Shown: positions 1 to 9,354, counted from the stretch's first letter. The stretch: 64,000 bases of DNA from Ruminococcus albus AD2013 (GCF_000526775.1 NZ_JAGS01000001.1:3658001-3722000); one strand, 5' to 3'. Made by a program: numbers and translations. Notes: generated by a model from the letters alone, not told the origin.

Positions 1-2
1 AG

Positions 3-692
3 AATGTCATGCTGGGGGAGATACGGAAGACATTTGATGCAAGGATTCTGGAGATCCTCGGCAACGGCAAGAAGCGTTACAGCGAGATACGGGACAAAAT
101 AGCGAACAGCGAGACAGGTTTGCTTGACAAGCAGTTGAAAATTTTGCTCGACATGGAGACCATTCAGAAGACCGACCCGATCAACCGCCGGAATGACAAG
201 AAAAAACAGTTTTACGAGATCGTGGATAATCTGATGCGGTTCTATTTCACGTTCATTTTCGGCAAGGCGGGAACGATCGTCCGTATCGGTGAGGAGCAGT
301 TCTTCAATCAAAATATTGACGATGTACTGGAGCAATTCGTCAGCAGACGGCTTGAAGGTATCGCTCTGCAATACTTCCACAGAGCCGCTATGCAGGGCTT
401 ATATCCGGATATTGACGACTTCGGCAGCTATTGGTATGATGACCCTGCTACCAAGACCAATGGCGAGTTTGACTGCGTGATACGGCGTGGAGAGCAGTAT
501 GATTTCTACGAATGCAAATACTTCGACCGCCCCATGACCCTTGAAGAATGCCGTCAGGAAAAGGAACAGCTTGACAGCATCAAAGGCATCACTGTGTCGG
601 GCGTGGGTTTTGTCTGCACGGGGGGATTTGATTTTGAGGGTGCGGACAAATTTACACTCATTGACGGAAAGGTGCTTTACTTCAACGAATGA
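3..692 (+). CDS. AAA-type ATPase, C-terminal part (DUF234-like), cut by window edge
   Basis: The frame is open to the left edge, so only the C-terminal ~230 residues are visible. The visible part begins with a winged-helix-like segment (about residues 10-65, a short helical stretch ending in a two-Asn-Arg turn and a Lys-rich loop). It continues into a region with the pattern of the DUF234 C-terminal domain of archaeal-type P-loop ATPases: aromatic-rich FYFTFIF near residue 80, then FDCVIRR and YDFYECKYFDRP. The last two resemble a restriction-like nuclease core (Asp, then Glu-x-Lys). Family knowledge: such ATPases carry an N-terminal AAA domain upstream and have no settled cellular role. A terminator follows at once, so this is the last gene of its unit. 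Identification rests on pattern recognition; the ATPase half lies outside the window. Confidence 0.6.
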   Translation, partial: NVMLGEIRKTFDARILEILGNGKKRYSEIRDKIANSETGLLDKQLKILLDMETIQKTDPINRRNDKKKQFYEIVDNLMRFYFTFIFGKAGTIVRIGEEQFFNQNIDDVLEQFVSRRLEGIALQYFHRAAMQGLYPDIDDFGSYWYDDPATKTNGEFDCVIRRGEQYDFYECKYFDRPMTLEECRQEKEQLDSIKGITVSGVGFVCTGGFDFEGADKFTLIDGKVLYFNE

Positions 693-694
693 AA

Positions 695-729
695 AAACCG
701 CCGCTCAGGACGAACCTGAACGGCGGTTT
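695..729 (+). terminator. Rho-independent terminator
   Basis: A stem of about nine pairs (AACCGCCG with CGGCGGTT) is extended by an inner TCAGG/CCTGA stem. It starts three bases after the stop codon of the ATPase gene. Confidence 0.8.
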
Positions 730-870
730 ATGATTCTTGTCACCCGATTTTGTCATCCGTCTTGTCATCCACTTAGAATTCAGGGTGACAAATTGCATTT
801 TTGAGCCATTTGGCAAATTCTGTTAAATTTCTGAAATTTAGAAAACCACGTATTTTAGCCCTTCATAGCC

Positions 871-1422
871 TCTTCAACAGCAACATACATAAAACCCGTA
901 AATTATGAGCAGAGCAAAAAGCGAAACTTCCGTACAAAATACGGCAGACCCGAGAATATGGAATATCACGAACTCGGCGATATACACGTATGCAGGGCAG
1001 GAAGGATACTGTGGCGTATCGGTACAAAGCATGAGAAAACGAAGACCGGATTCGTTTCGGAGAAAGCACTGTACAGATGTGAAAGCTGCGAAGGTTGTCC
1101 CTACAAACAGAATTGTACAAAAGCAAAAGGAAACAAAACGCTGTCTATATCGCATAAGTTCAAAGAACTGAGAACAGAAAGCCTGGAAAATATAACGACC
1201 GAATTCGGAAAACAGCTCAGAATGAACCGAAGCATACAGGCTGAAGGCGTATTCGGAGTGCTGAAACAGGATCATGGCTTCAGAAGATTCCTGTGCAGGG
1301 GCAAAAATAACATCAGAAATGAGTTCCTTTTGCTGGGACTTGCATACAACATAAAGAAGCTTTTTGCTAAGATCTCAGAAAACCGACTTGGAATTTCTCT
1401 TTTTGAACTGAAATCAGCATAA
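871..1422 (+). pseudogene. IS1182-family transposase, C-terminal remnant
   Basis: Reading from about 871 without a start codon, the frame gives a stretch like YIKPVNYEQSKKR followed by a Cys-x2-Cys-x2-Cys-type cluster (CESCEGC...C, about 1076-1110). It ends in a conserved helix RMNRSIQAEGVFGVLKQD and a YNIKKL motif. This is the typical C-terminal third of IS1182-like DDE transposases, which carry a cysteine cluster just before the last catalytic Glu. The N-terminal two thirds are missing, and an ATG at 958 is only an internal Met. No intact partner lies nearby, so the element is dead. A hairpin follows at 1438. Confidence 0.8.
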
Positions 1423-1437
1423 AACCAGCAGAACATT

Positions 1438-1478
1438 ACACCCCCGAGTCCTCTTTTTTGAAGAGGGCTTGGGGGTGT
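1438..1478. terminator. Strong hairpin after transposase remnant
   Basis: ACACCCCC pairs with GGGGGTGT, with an inner CCTCTT/AAGAGG stem and a T-rich loop. It may act as a terminator in either direction or mark the element end. From 1490 to 1647 I see no gene, only a GC-rich tract containing a degenerate GGGGCTGTTGCAAC-like hairpin on the minus strand that recurs elsewhere in the window. Confidence 0.5.
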
Positions 1479-1647
1479 GCGCACTGAAACAGCTTATTTC
1501 ACCAGTAAATATGTTTTTTTACTCTGATGTTCGGATATGGTTAGATGGTGCTGCGGTTGCAACAGCCCCTCGATTTTTTTCTGTTAGCGGTGACTGCGTC
1601 GACCGCGTGTCGAACCTTTTGAGGCGGCTATTTTTCCGAAATATAAC

Positions 1648-2640
1648 TTACGCTCTAAAATCCTTTATTTTCAGTACAGCGTCATAGTCGCTATCGTTAG
1701 CAGTTTTTCTTCTGTTGGTGTTATAGTAGAGTACTCCGTTATAGATAGCGCAGCTCTCCATTTCATAAAGGTTGGGGAATTTAGAGCTGGTTATACGGAA
1801 CTGATCTCTGGTGGAATCAGCAACATTTTTTTCAATAGCAGCGGAATCCAGCTTGCTGCTTATGTTGTCGTATGCAACGATAAAGCTCTGGTTTGGCTTC
1901 TTGTTTGAAGATACTACAGTGTACAGTCTGTTGTTGTAGTATGTAATACCCTGATTGGAATAACAAGCAGAGCCGTCTGCGAACTTCTCAGCGAAATTAT
2001 ATCCGGTACCCTTGATTATAACAACTGTGTCGAGAGTAAGAGTCTTTTTTGCCGCTACAGTTTCATTAACATTAGAGGTGCTTATATCAGCGGTATATAC
2101 ATTATTGCTGCCCTTGAGGATGACTCTGTACTTGCCGTTCACCCACTTGTAGCCGGATACAGCGGAAAAGTTCAGGCGCTTATTATTATAGGTAAAATAA
2201 ATCGTCTTGACCTTGGTCAGAGTGTTGCCACTGATCCTTAACTTGACGAGATGACAATCAGATCTGTTGCTGTTGAAGTCAGCATTGTTGACATAGAGAT
2301 AGTTTACACCGTTCTCTTTGTTGAGGAACATATCGTTTGCGTGTTTGAGTTCGTTGGAAACAGCAGCACTCATAGAGAGCCTTGTCTGGGTCTTGCCGTC
2401 GAAGCTTACACGGTAGATCTGTGCACCGTAACCGTATTTTTCTACTCTGGTCTTTGCCACATATATACCTGTGCTGTCAGCTGCCATACCCTGCATGGAA
2501 ACATATTGACCGTTGTCCTTTACCTGACGTACACCCTCACAGGAAGTATAGCACTGCGCATATGCAGGGATCGCTGTTACCATACTGCAGCAAAGTGCTA
2601 CCGATACTACAGCTGAGATTAATTTCTTTGCATTGAACAT
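1648..2640 (-). CDS. Secreted protein of unknown function, beta-propeller-like
   Basis: The 330-residue protein has a clear Sec signal peptide: MFNAKKLISAVV, a hydrophobic core, then IPAYAQ, with likely cleavage after AYA. An excellent ribosome-binding site (AGGAGG, 9 bases upstream) fixes the start. The mature part is rich in short beta-strand patterns repeated every 45-60 residues (GIYVAKTRV, VNYLYVNNAD, KYRVILKG, RLYTVVSSN, VLYYNTNRR). This suggests a beta-propeller or a similar repeat fold that reads out as 'you see value X'. No catalytic motif was recognised. The gene stands alone between an IS remnant and a long AT-rich spacer and is transcribed from the 2640-2760 side. The role is unknown; extracellular binding is the most economical guess. 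Confidence 0.75.
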   Translation of the reverse strand: MFNAKKLISAVVSVALCCSMVTAIPAYAQCYTSCEGVRQVKDNGQYVSMQGMAADSTGIYVAKTRVEKYGYGAQIYRVSFDGKTQTRLSMSAAVSNELKHANDMFLNKENGVNYLYVNNADFNSNRSDCHLVKLRISGNTLTKVKTIYFTYNNKRLNFSAVSGYKWVNGKYRVILKGSNNVYTADISTSNVNETVAAKKTLTLDTVVIIKGTGYNFAEKFADGSACYSNQGITYYNNRLYTVVSSNKKPNQSFIVAYDNISSKLDSAAIEKNVADSTRDQFRITSSKFPNLYEMESCAIYNGVLYYNTNRRKTANDSDYDAVLKIKDFRA

Positions 2641-2852
2641 AATAAATATCCTCCTAAAAACTAAAGTAATTTGTTCGAACGTTAGATATTATACCATTCC
2701 GGAATGTAGCTGTCAAGATTTAAATTGACTGTTATCAACAATTCAATGAATTTTTATGCCCTTTAAATAATATTTTATGCACAATTAGCCCAAACATTGT
2801 TGACATTTAGTTCTGAGATATATGCATATGTTCATAACTGTAACACCTGACC

Positions 2853-3344
2853 TCATCTGAAATCCGTGAAATAATAACGGTCATTATATTCATAAACATT
2901 GCAGCAGCTTATGTTATCCTTGCTGACAAAGTCTTCGTAATAAACTTCCGTATTAACTGTTCTTCCATCATTCAGGCGGACAAGATACCTGTAATCATAT
3001 GTAGCACCCGGACTTTTTACGAACTTATTTTTTACATATACAGTATCTTCGATCTTCCCTTCATAAACACTGCCTTTGTTCATTATGATCTTTTTATTTC
3101 TGCCATAGATCACAGTCTTTACCACTGCAAAAACGATATCCAGCAATACCAGCAGTATCAATGCAGAAAAGGGATTTATCGATATAAGTTCATGCAATAC
3201 TTCAGTCATACCGGGTTTTCTTTTGGCACAAACTATAACAACTGCCAATAAAAGAACAAAAAGTATTGCTATATCTGTCCATATTTTTGTATATGTATCC
3301 TCATTCTTGCATTTATAGTGTTTAGGTTGTTTTTGAAGCATCAT
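2853..3344 (-). CDS. Small membrane protein with two TM segments
   Basis: The 163-residue protein has a basic N-terminus, a first membrane segment (about residues 26-43, ILFVLLLAVVIVCA) and a second (about 60-80, LILLVLLDIVFAVV). A soluble C-terminal domain follows, rich in Tyr, Asp and Asn (GSVYEGKIEDTVYVKN, DYRYLVRLNDG). The layout resembles DUF3592-like proteins: two helices followed by a small beta domain in which a 'V.Y.F.V.G..' pattern occurs. A GGAGA ribosome-binding site lies upstream of the first of two adjacent ATGs. Function unknown. Confidence 0.65.
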   Translation of the reverse strand: MMLQKQPKHYKCKNEDTYTKIWTDIAILFVLLLAVVIVCAKRKPGMTEVLHELISINPFSALILLVLLDIVFAVVKTVIYGRNKKIIMNKGSVYEGKIEDTVYVKNKFVKSPGATYDYRYLVRLNDGRTVNTEVYYEDFVSKDNISCCNVYEYNDRYYFTDFR

Positions 3345-3392
3345 ACACCAGTCTTTTCTCCATAAGTGTGTTCACTATTCATTATTCAATAT

Positions 3393-3722
3393 TCACATCA
3401 TCCCCCCAAGATTCCCCATCACAGCGGCACGTGCTTCTTCCGCAAGGGTCAGAGGGATAATATTTTCTTCGGTGATAAGCTGACATTCTGCCAGCGTGTC
3501 AAGGATATCCGTCTTGATATCCGCTATGCAGGGAACTCCTGTCAGCACCGCACCGCATTCAAAATCACAGTAGAAACTCCTGCTGTTGAGATTCACACTG
3601 CCCACCGTGGCAACTTTGTCATCGCTGACGAACACCTTTGAATGTATGAACCCCGGCGTGAATCGGTAAAGCCTTACCCCCGAAGCCACCAGCCGCTCAT
3701 AGTGCGTCCGCGCAATAAGCTC
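3393..3722 (-). pseudogene. Cardiolipin synthase, C-terminal remnant
   Basis: The frame carries the second HKD phospholipase D motif, HSKVFVSDDKVATVGSVNL, followed by NSRSF. This is the catalytic His-x-Lys-x4-Asp...Gly-Ser-x-Asn signature of bacterial cardiolipin synthases. Upstream residues (ARTHYERLVASGVRLY) also fit the family, but an in-frame TAG at 3723 ends the homology. The first HKD motif and the membrane segments are absent, so the fragment cannot be active. It abuts an unrelated gene at 3732, which suggests a deletion or recombination junction. Confidence 0.85.
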
Positions 3723-3731
3723 CTAAAAAAA

Positions 3732-4106
3732 TCAATCATGCTGACATATAAATACGTTGTCGTGTTCGGGACCATGATAGTAATAATTAAAGTGAATGTA
3801 CTGTGTATAATTATCATTTTCGGTATAATGATGACAGTCTATACTTTCATCTATTTCCTCGTAAAAATGGTCTATTATTTCAATGAAATCTTCGTAATAC
3901 CAATCGATATTATTTTCATCAACACAAACTTCTCCACGATTATTTGTAAAAAAACTTACGCTTCCAATACCAAATCCAAAGCTGCCTTTCCAATCAAGGC
4001 AATTTCCGTTCTCATCGAAAGAAACAAAATATTCGTTATTATCTTCGAACTTAATATTATGTGTTTTCGTTTCATAATATAAGCTTCCGATAATAACTGT
4101 GATCAC
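3732..4106 (-). CDS. Acidic hypothetical protein, probably truncated
   Basis: The 124-residue, strongly acidic protein has many aromatic residues (NNEYFVSFDENGNCLDW, DWYYEDFIEIIDHFYEEID). The first codon is GTG with no convincing ribosome-binding site, and the gene sits against pseudogene junctions on both sides. It may therefore be the tail of a longer protein. The composition recalls small bacterial immunity-type proteins, but I do not recognise a family. Confidence 0.4.
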   Translation of the reverse strand: MITVIIGSLYYETKTHNIKFEDNNEYFVSFDENGNCLDWKGSFGFGIGSVSFFTNNRGEVCVDENNIDWYYEDFIEIIDHFYEEIDESIDCHHYTENDNYTQYIHFNYYYHGPEHDNVFICQHD

Positions 4107-4683
4107 TCAGTCGTAAGAGCGAGATCTACTGTTGTTTGAATGTAAGGATAACCGCCGAGTATTTCAAGTTTCGATACTAGATTTGTGCAGCTGAATCTTT
4201 ACGACGGTTATAGACTGACATATCCTAGCGAAAATGGCTCTTACAAAAATGATAATGGAAAAGGCTGTGGACAGACTAGTGAACTGCCAATAGCAATGGT
4301 CAAAGGTATTCGTCAAATACAAATATAATCACGTCATATAGTAAAGAAGCCGACGGAAATGTGATAATTCACGGCGATAATTTCTGTATTGAAATCTCTT
4401 TTGTCGCAGTATGAGGGGAAACCTTTACCCTAAATTATATTACTGTGTAAAATTTAAGATAATTCGTAACGAATTAACACCTATTTTTCTTACACACCGT
4501 TATATTATAAAAACGCTTGGAGAACGGTAAGTACAAAGTATTCGCCCAACAAAACACCACCTATTGAATATATTTCATAGGTGGTAGCTTTATACTAAGA
4601 TTGCTGATTATTGGAGTTAAGAGTTTTCATTTCTTTGTCTAATAAAGCAAAATGATGAAATAGGGATGACCTTATAATCATAT
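4107..4683. other. Gene-remnant spacer
   Basis: No intact gene. On the plus strand a frame at about 4182-4328 reads as a 47-residue fragment (LNLYDGYRLTYPSENG, then KGCGQTSELPIAMVKG) with no start signal. A 9-bp hairpin (ACCACCTAT/ATAGGTGGT, 4556-4585) looks like a terminator left behind by a lost gene. Confidence 0.4.
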
Positions 4684-4812
4684 TTATATCTGAAAGAGAA
4701 ATCTTCGCTCTATCAAGCATTTAAGTAAAAAATCCTTATAGACTTTAGGAATTGTTATATTCAATCTGTTTTCCACTTCGGATATGCGAGTGAATAATTC
4801 TTTATCGTTCAT
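4684..4812 (-). pseudogene. SMI1/KNR4 (SUKH) family, N-terminal fragment
   Basis: The 42-residue frame contains a stretch of the type 'ENRLNITIPKVYKDFLLK'. This is the classical N-terminal signature of SUKH proteins: a helix, then a LxIxLPxxYxxFL loop. The family's following Asn-Gly-Gly turn and all later strands are missing; the frame stops after RFLFQI. SUKH proteins are immunity partners of polymorphic toxins. Two other SUKH copies occur in the window (55.0 kb decayed, 56.6 kb fused to GNAT). Confidence 0.6.
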
Positions 4813-5185
4813 AGAGATACCTCGAATTACATTATCAAAGTTAATCTTACCCACAAATTATACCACGTCTACCTTGAAAAAGCAACCACCGAAATACATT
4901 CTGTTCGCATATCATATTAAAATTCGCAGTTGAAATTATGCAGGAGGGAGAACTGCCTTTAACAAACTGTATTCTTTTCAGAAAATACCGCCAAAAGCCC
5001 GAAAACGTCAGTAGATATATGGAGGGTTTTGTTGCCGCGAAGCACTGCATATCATTATCAATACTGAAATTTTTCAGTGGTTATGCTTAACGAAGCGGTC
5101 ATTATTTTGGTATTAACTTACAGAACGAACAGTCTGCCCAAAGGAAGAAAAATCAGCAAGGAGAGCGATTTCTCCTTGCTGTATA
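4813..5185. other. Spacer with a possible plus-strand gene remnant
   Basis: A plus-strand frame at about 4917-5091 reads like a protein tail (VEIMQEGELPLTNCILFRKY, then PENVSRYMEGFVAAKH). It has no start codon, promoter or upstream domain. I cannot name a family for it, and the rest of the stretch shows nothing. Confidence 0.3.
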
Positions 5186-5884
5186 TCAAGTATTAGTTTG
5201 TCTGTTAAAATATTCTTGAAAAATGGTGCGAATCTCTCGATTAAAATCAACTTCGTCTTTAATTTCAAAATCATCGAGATAAGCTTTTCGATTGGATTCG
5301 TCTCCCCATACGCCGTTATCAAGCCAATCCTCAACATCTGCTCCATACTTTATCAACAAATCAAGGATAGTAATGATGTTTTTATTTGATATGCAATATG
5401 CCTCTGGATCATCGCTCCTTGTCCGCTTCAAAATATAATTTCCTCTTGCCGCCAGTACTCCAAGTGGCTGCCAGTTGTTGATTGGATTCTTATCAATTCT
5501 TTTTTTGTTCGGATCTGCTCCTAACACAAGCAATCGTTCAATGATCCCTACATATCGTAAGGATTGTTCAATGTGTTTTGTACCAGTATACAGCAAGGTA
5601 TCCATTGCATATTTAATTGCATCTGATATTACAGGACAACACATACTACCCGGTGGAACTTGTGAGGGGTTTTCTATGAAATCCGGATCAGCACCATTAT
5701 TGAGCAACAAGTCTATAATATCAAATTCAGCGCATTTCAAAGCAACCTGCAATGGTGATTGTCCTATATCTTTCAATGGTTTTTTTCCAGTGAATACCTC
5801 ATTTACAACGGCAGGATTTTTTTCAATTCGTTCTCTTATATTTTCGATATTTCCTTGCCGAATTTCCTTGAATAATACATTCAT
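5186..5884 (-). CDS. Ankyrin-repeat protein
   Basis: The protein (about 232 residues from the Met at 5884, which has GGAG 10 bases upstream; a longer start at 5923 is possible) contains ankyrin signatures. These are an N-terminal 'LFKEIRQGNIENIRERIE' helix pair, 'SPLQVALKCAEFDIIDLLL' followed by NNGADP, then 'IIERLLVLGADPN' and 'ILDLLIKYGAD'. About four repeats can be placed, with a degenerate middle. There is no signal peptide, so it acts in the cytoplasm, presumably in protein-protein contacts. Bacterial proteins of this size with few repeats often lie beside toxin-immunity remnants, as here. No specific partner is evident. Confidence 0.8.
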   Translation of the reverse strand: MNVLFKEIRQGNIENIRERIEKNPAVVNEVFTGKKPLKDIGQSPLQVALKCAEFDIIDLLLNNGADPDFIENPSQVPPGSMCCPVISDAIKYAMDTLLYTGTKHIEQSLRYVGIIERLLVLGADPNKKRIDKNPINNWQPLGVLAARGNYILKRTRSDDPEAYCISNKNIITILDLLIKYGADVEDWLDNGVWGDESNRKAYLDDFEIKDEVDFNREIRTIFQEYFNRQTNT

Positions 5885-6038
5885 TGTCTCTGCTCTCCAT
5901 ATAGTTTTAATATTTTCAAACATACCAAGTGCCTGCTCTTATTGGTAATTATAGGTCTGTGCCAGGCTCTTTTTCTTTGTTGGGGCTGCAACAGCCCCAT
6001 GATTACCATGATTTGTATATTATCTTCCGACTTATCAT

Positions 6039-6869
6039 TTAAGTTGACCCGTCCTCAGGGGCATTATTCTTAAGCTTATCAAACCATATGCAGATACAGA
6101 TCGCCAGAACAGGCAGTATCACATACTCTATGATATCTCTCGAACACTCTACTGCCTGATAAAGAAAGCCTTCGCGAGCATAACCGAACAATCCGTGGAC
6201 GATCCTGAACGTGCTGTCGGCGAAAGCGTGCAGAAGCATTACGAGAAGCAGATTATCTGACAGCATATATACCGCCGCCCAAAACATTCCAATACACATT
6301 GCAGACGGAACCTGAATCAGAGGATTTTCGCCAAAAGCGATGTTGGGAGCATGTCCCAGACCGAAGAACAGACCTGTAACCAAAACAGTGAACAGCCTTC
6401 TTTTCACTGTGCTTATATTAAATTTGATAAGACCGTTCATCATGAGTCCTCTCTGAACGCCTTCTTCATAGAACCCGGTTGCAAACTGCTGAACGATCAA
6501 TATGCTGAGCGTTAAAATATATCTTGTTGTAAAAACGGTTGCAATAAATATATTCAGGAAAGGAAGCAAAATATTGATAATCTGTGGGATCATGATAAGC
6601 CACGTCTTCCCTGAAATCTTATTTGTGAATAGCTGCTTCAGCGTGCATTTACTCTCACCGCGTTTGGAATACCCATTCAAAAGTATCAGTCCGGCAGTTC
6701 CGCCTGCTGCTCTTATTATAGTGTCTGCTATATAACGCGTGTTTACATCGGGAAATACATTGAAATGCACCATTGGTATCTCTATCGCATAGAACACCAG
6801 CATTATGATCGCTGCCTGAACTATCGGTTTCCTGATCTGCGCTATGGTCTGTTTATCGTAATTTTTCAT
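6039..6869 (-). CDS. CPBP-family intramembrane metalloprotease
   Basis: The 276-residue polytopic membrane protein carries the three CPBP (Abi, CAAX-protease-like) motifs. Motif 1 is FYEEGVQRGLM (Glu-Glu-x3-Arg, about residue 135). Motif 2 is FFGLGHAPN (Phe-x3-His, about 170). Motif 3 is LLHAFAD (His, about 215). At least six hydrophobic segments are visible. Family knowledge: these are membrane-embedded metal-dependent peptidases, sometimes linked to bacteriocin immunity or peptide processing. No peptide gene neighbours it here. The start at 6869 is followed by a typical basic N-terminus (MKNYDKQTIAQIRK), and an A+G-rich stretch lies upstream. Confidence 0.85.
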   Translation of the reverse strand: MKNYDKQTIAQIRKPIVQAAIIMLVFYAIEIPMVHFNVFPDVNTRYIADTIIRAAGGTAGLILLNGYSKRGESKCTLKQLFTNKISGKTWLIMIPQIINILLPFLNIFIATVFTTRYILTLSILIVQQFATGFYEEGVQRGLMMNGLIKFNISTVKRRLFTVLVTGLFFGLGHAPNIAFGENPLIQVPSAMCIGMFWAAVYMLSDNLLLVMLLHAFADSTFRIVHGLFGYAREGFLYQAVECSRDIIEYVILPVLAICICIWFDKLKNNAPEDGST

Positions 6870-7021
6870 TTGTTTTACCTTTCTCGCTGTATCTTCAAGG
6901 ATAAATTGCTACAAACTTTAACATTTCTCCCTCGGCAGAACTGAAATATAAAGTTCCAACATTCATCTCAATTTGTGTAAGTAACAATTATATCATAACA
7001 TCGAAGTGTTGTCAATACAAA

Positions 7022-7062
7022 CGCCATAGTACTTCTGACCTGACATCAGAAATACTATGGCG
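7022..7062. repeat. Long perfect-type hairpin
   Basis: CGCCATAGTA and TTCTGA arms pair with TCAGAA and TACTATGGCG, with a single unpaired base on each side and a 7-base loop. No T-tract follows. It could be a terminator for the divergent spacer or the end of a miniature element. Confidence 0.5.
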
Positions 7063-7199
7063 AGAAACTTCTATATCAGCGCCGACCTTTTCGCATACAG
7101 GCAGCGTTATAAATCAAGTAAACCGCAGGTATATTTTTGTGAGAAGTATTTTTTGCAGGACAGACTGATTTATAATAGTATCGGAGAGCTCTAAAGAAA

Positions 7200-8290
7200 G
7201 AATATTGCCTAAAATTCAGACTATAACTTGACTAAAAGTTAGACAGATACAAATGCGGTGTCTAAAACTTAGTCAATAATCTGACTAAATCTTAGACTAT
7301 TCTAGGTTCGCAAAAACAACTTAGTCTTAAAGTTAGACTAATAACTGACTAAAAGTTAGATAAAAGTATATTTAATCGAGTGCAAGTGTCAAAATATTAG
7401 ACAGATAAGTGACTAAAATTTTGACAACTATACATTCCAAAACGACAATAATTGTCTTAAAATTAGACTATTTCTTGCTGTTCAAGACGATTATTTCACC
7501 TCACGTCAATCTCGTATATAAATATATTAAGATTTTACCAAAATTTACATATTATGACATATATATCCAAATATTGTAAATAGTATTCAAATCTTGAATA
7601 CTATTATTCAAGTCTTGAATAAAACGCTTTAGTACGCTAAAACTAACTTTAGCACGCTAAAACTAATTAGTTTCATATTTCTAAAACTAATTTCATATTT
7701 CTAAAACTAAATTTAGTTTTAGCGTAATAAAGGAAAATTCTGGAAAAATAATTCAAAACTTGAATTTAAAAGTGCCTCAAATGAAGCAAAAATCTTCAAA
7801 ATCCTAAAACTAATTCGAAAAGTTAGTTTTAGACTCATAAAGGAAAATAGAAACGAAAACATACCCAAATGATACCCAAAACATACCCAAATCGGAGGAA
7901 ATCCCGGGCTACAAACAGCGTTTGAGTTCATTTCTGCCTTAAAACTACCCTAAAACTGCACCAAAACTGGATTTTTTCATTCGTTTTTTCTTCACTTTTT
8001 ACCTCCAAAAATTCAAATCTTGAATTTAAACCAAAAATCAGGGGGGACCAACTTTTTTTCAAGAGAAAAATCGACCTCATGAAAGAATATTAAAACGAAA
8101 ATACACACGCCGGGCAAAGAAAATATAAAACATAGATGCAGTTCTGCTCTCTTGTAAGGTGTCAAAAAATTAGACAATAAAAAAATCCTATCGTTTCATC
8201 CTACCTTTATAACATTTTTCCGTCATACTTCAAAATCAACCAACCTCAAATACTTTTCTCTAATACTTGAATATTCTTTGATGAAAGAAT
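7200..8290. repeat. 1.1-kb palindrome-rich non-coding repeat, copy A
   Basis: This stretch has no believable gene. It holds four classes of short palindromes. (1) About nine 15-mers close to GTCTAAAANTTAGAC lie between 7207 and 7468, with one more at 8161. (2) ATTCAAnnCTTGAAT elements occur at 7584, 7608, 7748 and 8010. (3) CTAAAACTAATT and TTTAGTTTTAG elements lie at 7635-7730. (4) Three TACCCAAA direct repeats lie at 7860-7892. The second half is nearly identical to 10140-10640 (copy B). It is not an IS: no transposase and no terminal inverted repeats were seen. Confidence 0.75.
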
Positions 8291-8308
8291 CAATGGAGGT
8301 CTATCAAC

Positions 8309-8425
8309 ATGAAAAAGAACCAACTTGATATGTCCGAACTTATTGATCCTATGGAAGAAAAGCTCTTCAGACGATGTGTTGACATACTGTTGCCTGATAC
8401 TCCGTCAATTTTTATGAGCCAGTAG
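8309..8425 (+). CDS. Possible 38-residue ORF
   Basis: ATG with a GGAGG site 9 bases upstream opens a short frame beginning MKKNQLDMSELIDPMEEK. It overlaps the antisense hipA remnant, and repeat copy B has no counterpart, so it may be the cut-off start of a larger gene. No family recognised. Confidence 0.3.
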   Translation: MKKNQLDMSELIDPMEEKLFRRCVDILLPDTPSIFMSQ

Positions 8426-9019
8426 TCAAAACCTTTTCATGCATCTATCTGTCACGATCTGACCTCGCCTGTTTTTTCATTACAGTCAACTGTAGCTTTT
8501 GCTCTTGCACCGCCTGCCGTAGAACCTATCTCCATCAACTGCATTTTTGCCTGCTTCCGCATCGGACAAAACTGTGCTACTTTTTCGGAAAGCACTTGCG
8601 AAAACAAGTTTTGTCATATCGGTAACATCGACTTCACCCGTTATCTGCATAGGTCCGGCAGACGGAACATATTCAAGCGCTCCCATGCCGCGTTTGCCTG
8701 TATAACACAACCTTTCAATAGGAGTAAAAGACTTGGAAGAACGCCCTTGACCTGCAAGTCATTTGTCAATGACAGCATTACCGAATTTGTCAGGAAGAGA
8801 ATCAGCCAGAAGACCGGGAATACCGTGAAATGCTTCAACATGGCTGAGCTCGGGGAATGAATATACCCTATTGGATAAAGGCATTTTAAACGGTGAAAGT
8901 TCTATTCCGCTGGTCAGAAACTTTTTGTCATATTCAAAGCTAGCCGAAACATCATCTACACCTTGATGAACAAACCCTATGCGAGTTCCCCAAAGGTACA
9001 CTTCTGCCGTTTCTATCAT
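8388..9019 (-). pseudogene. hipA: hipA-like kinase toxin, decayed
   Basis: The N-terminal HipA_N region reads well: VYLWGTRIGFVHQG, then SGIELSPFKMPLSN, GIPGLLADSLPDKFGNAVID. A TGA stands where the family has Trp (8759-8761). The frame then continues with FTPIERLCYTGKRGMGALEY, shifts, and resumes as MEIGSTAGGARAKATV. This last segment is the conserved Gly-rich activation segment. Two further TGA codons follow before DYWLIKIDGVSG. The kinase core with its catalytic Asp is missing. The first ATG overlaps the hipB stop by four bases (ATGA), as in intact hipBA operons. The toxin is thus inactive while its antitoxin gene is intact. Confidence 0.85.
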
Positions 9020-9354
9020 TTTTCATCGCCCCATTTCCAGTCATTATCGTTTTGTCTGCGTTTTCTTGCACGCTTTTTAGGAGTGTTGTTTTCAACATAG
9101 TAGGAAGGACGTTCCTGAGGATCGGGTATCAACAAATCCAGTTTTTCCTCAAGTTCCAGTGCTTTGAGCAGCTTTATCAGGTTTATCAGACCGATATCGC
9201 TGCCATTTTCAAAACGCGCAATAGTACCTACCGATACCATTGACTTTTCTGCAAGTTCTGTTCTTGTCATCGGATAATCTATGCGATACTGCTTGAATCT
9301 TGAACCAAGCTCTGCAGCAATGGCTTTATTTTGCAGCTCTTTGTTTATTTTCAT
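9016..9354 (-). CDS. hipB: HipB-type antitoxin, XRE-family HTH regulator
   Basis: The 112-residue protein starts MKINKELQNKAI, with a GAGGAG site 8 bases upstream; longer starts up to 9420 lack such a site. An HTH_3 domain spans about residues 15-70 (RFKQYRIDYPMTRTELAEKS, then VSVGTIARFENG). This is followed by LINLIKLLKALELEEKL and a basic, disordered C-tail that ends in WKWGDEK. HipB proteins bind operator palindromes upstream of their operon and neutralise HipA. Candidate operators are the repeated TTATATATAAAATA blocks at 9405-9470. Its toxin partner is broken. Confidence 0.8.
   Translation of the reverse strand: MKINKELQNKAIAAELGSRFKQYRIDYPMTRTELAEKSMVSVGTIARFENGSDIGLINLIKLLKALELEEKLDLLIPDPQERPSYYVENNTPKKRARKRRQNDNDWKWGDEK

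Noticed and set aside
7719..7931. Minus-strand frame of 70 codons inside repeat copy A
   Set aside because: No ribosome-binding site. The frame arises from repeated TACCCAAA and palindromic motifs and is not kept as a gene in copy B.
7200..8290. CRISPR array in the repeat-rich region
   Set aside because: The palindromes are 15 bases, irregularly spaced and imperfect, with no spacers of constant length and no cas genes.
8388..9019. TGA as a recoded Trp codon in hipA
   Set aside because: Only one of three in-frame TGA codons stands at a conserved Trp, a frameshift is also present, and neighbouring genes use TGA as stop.
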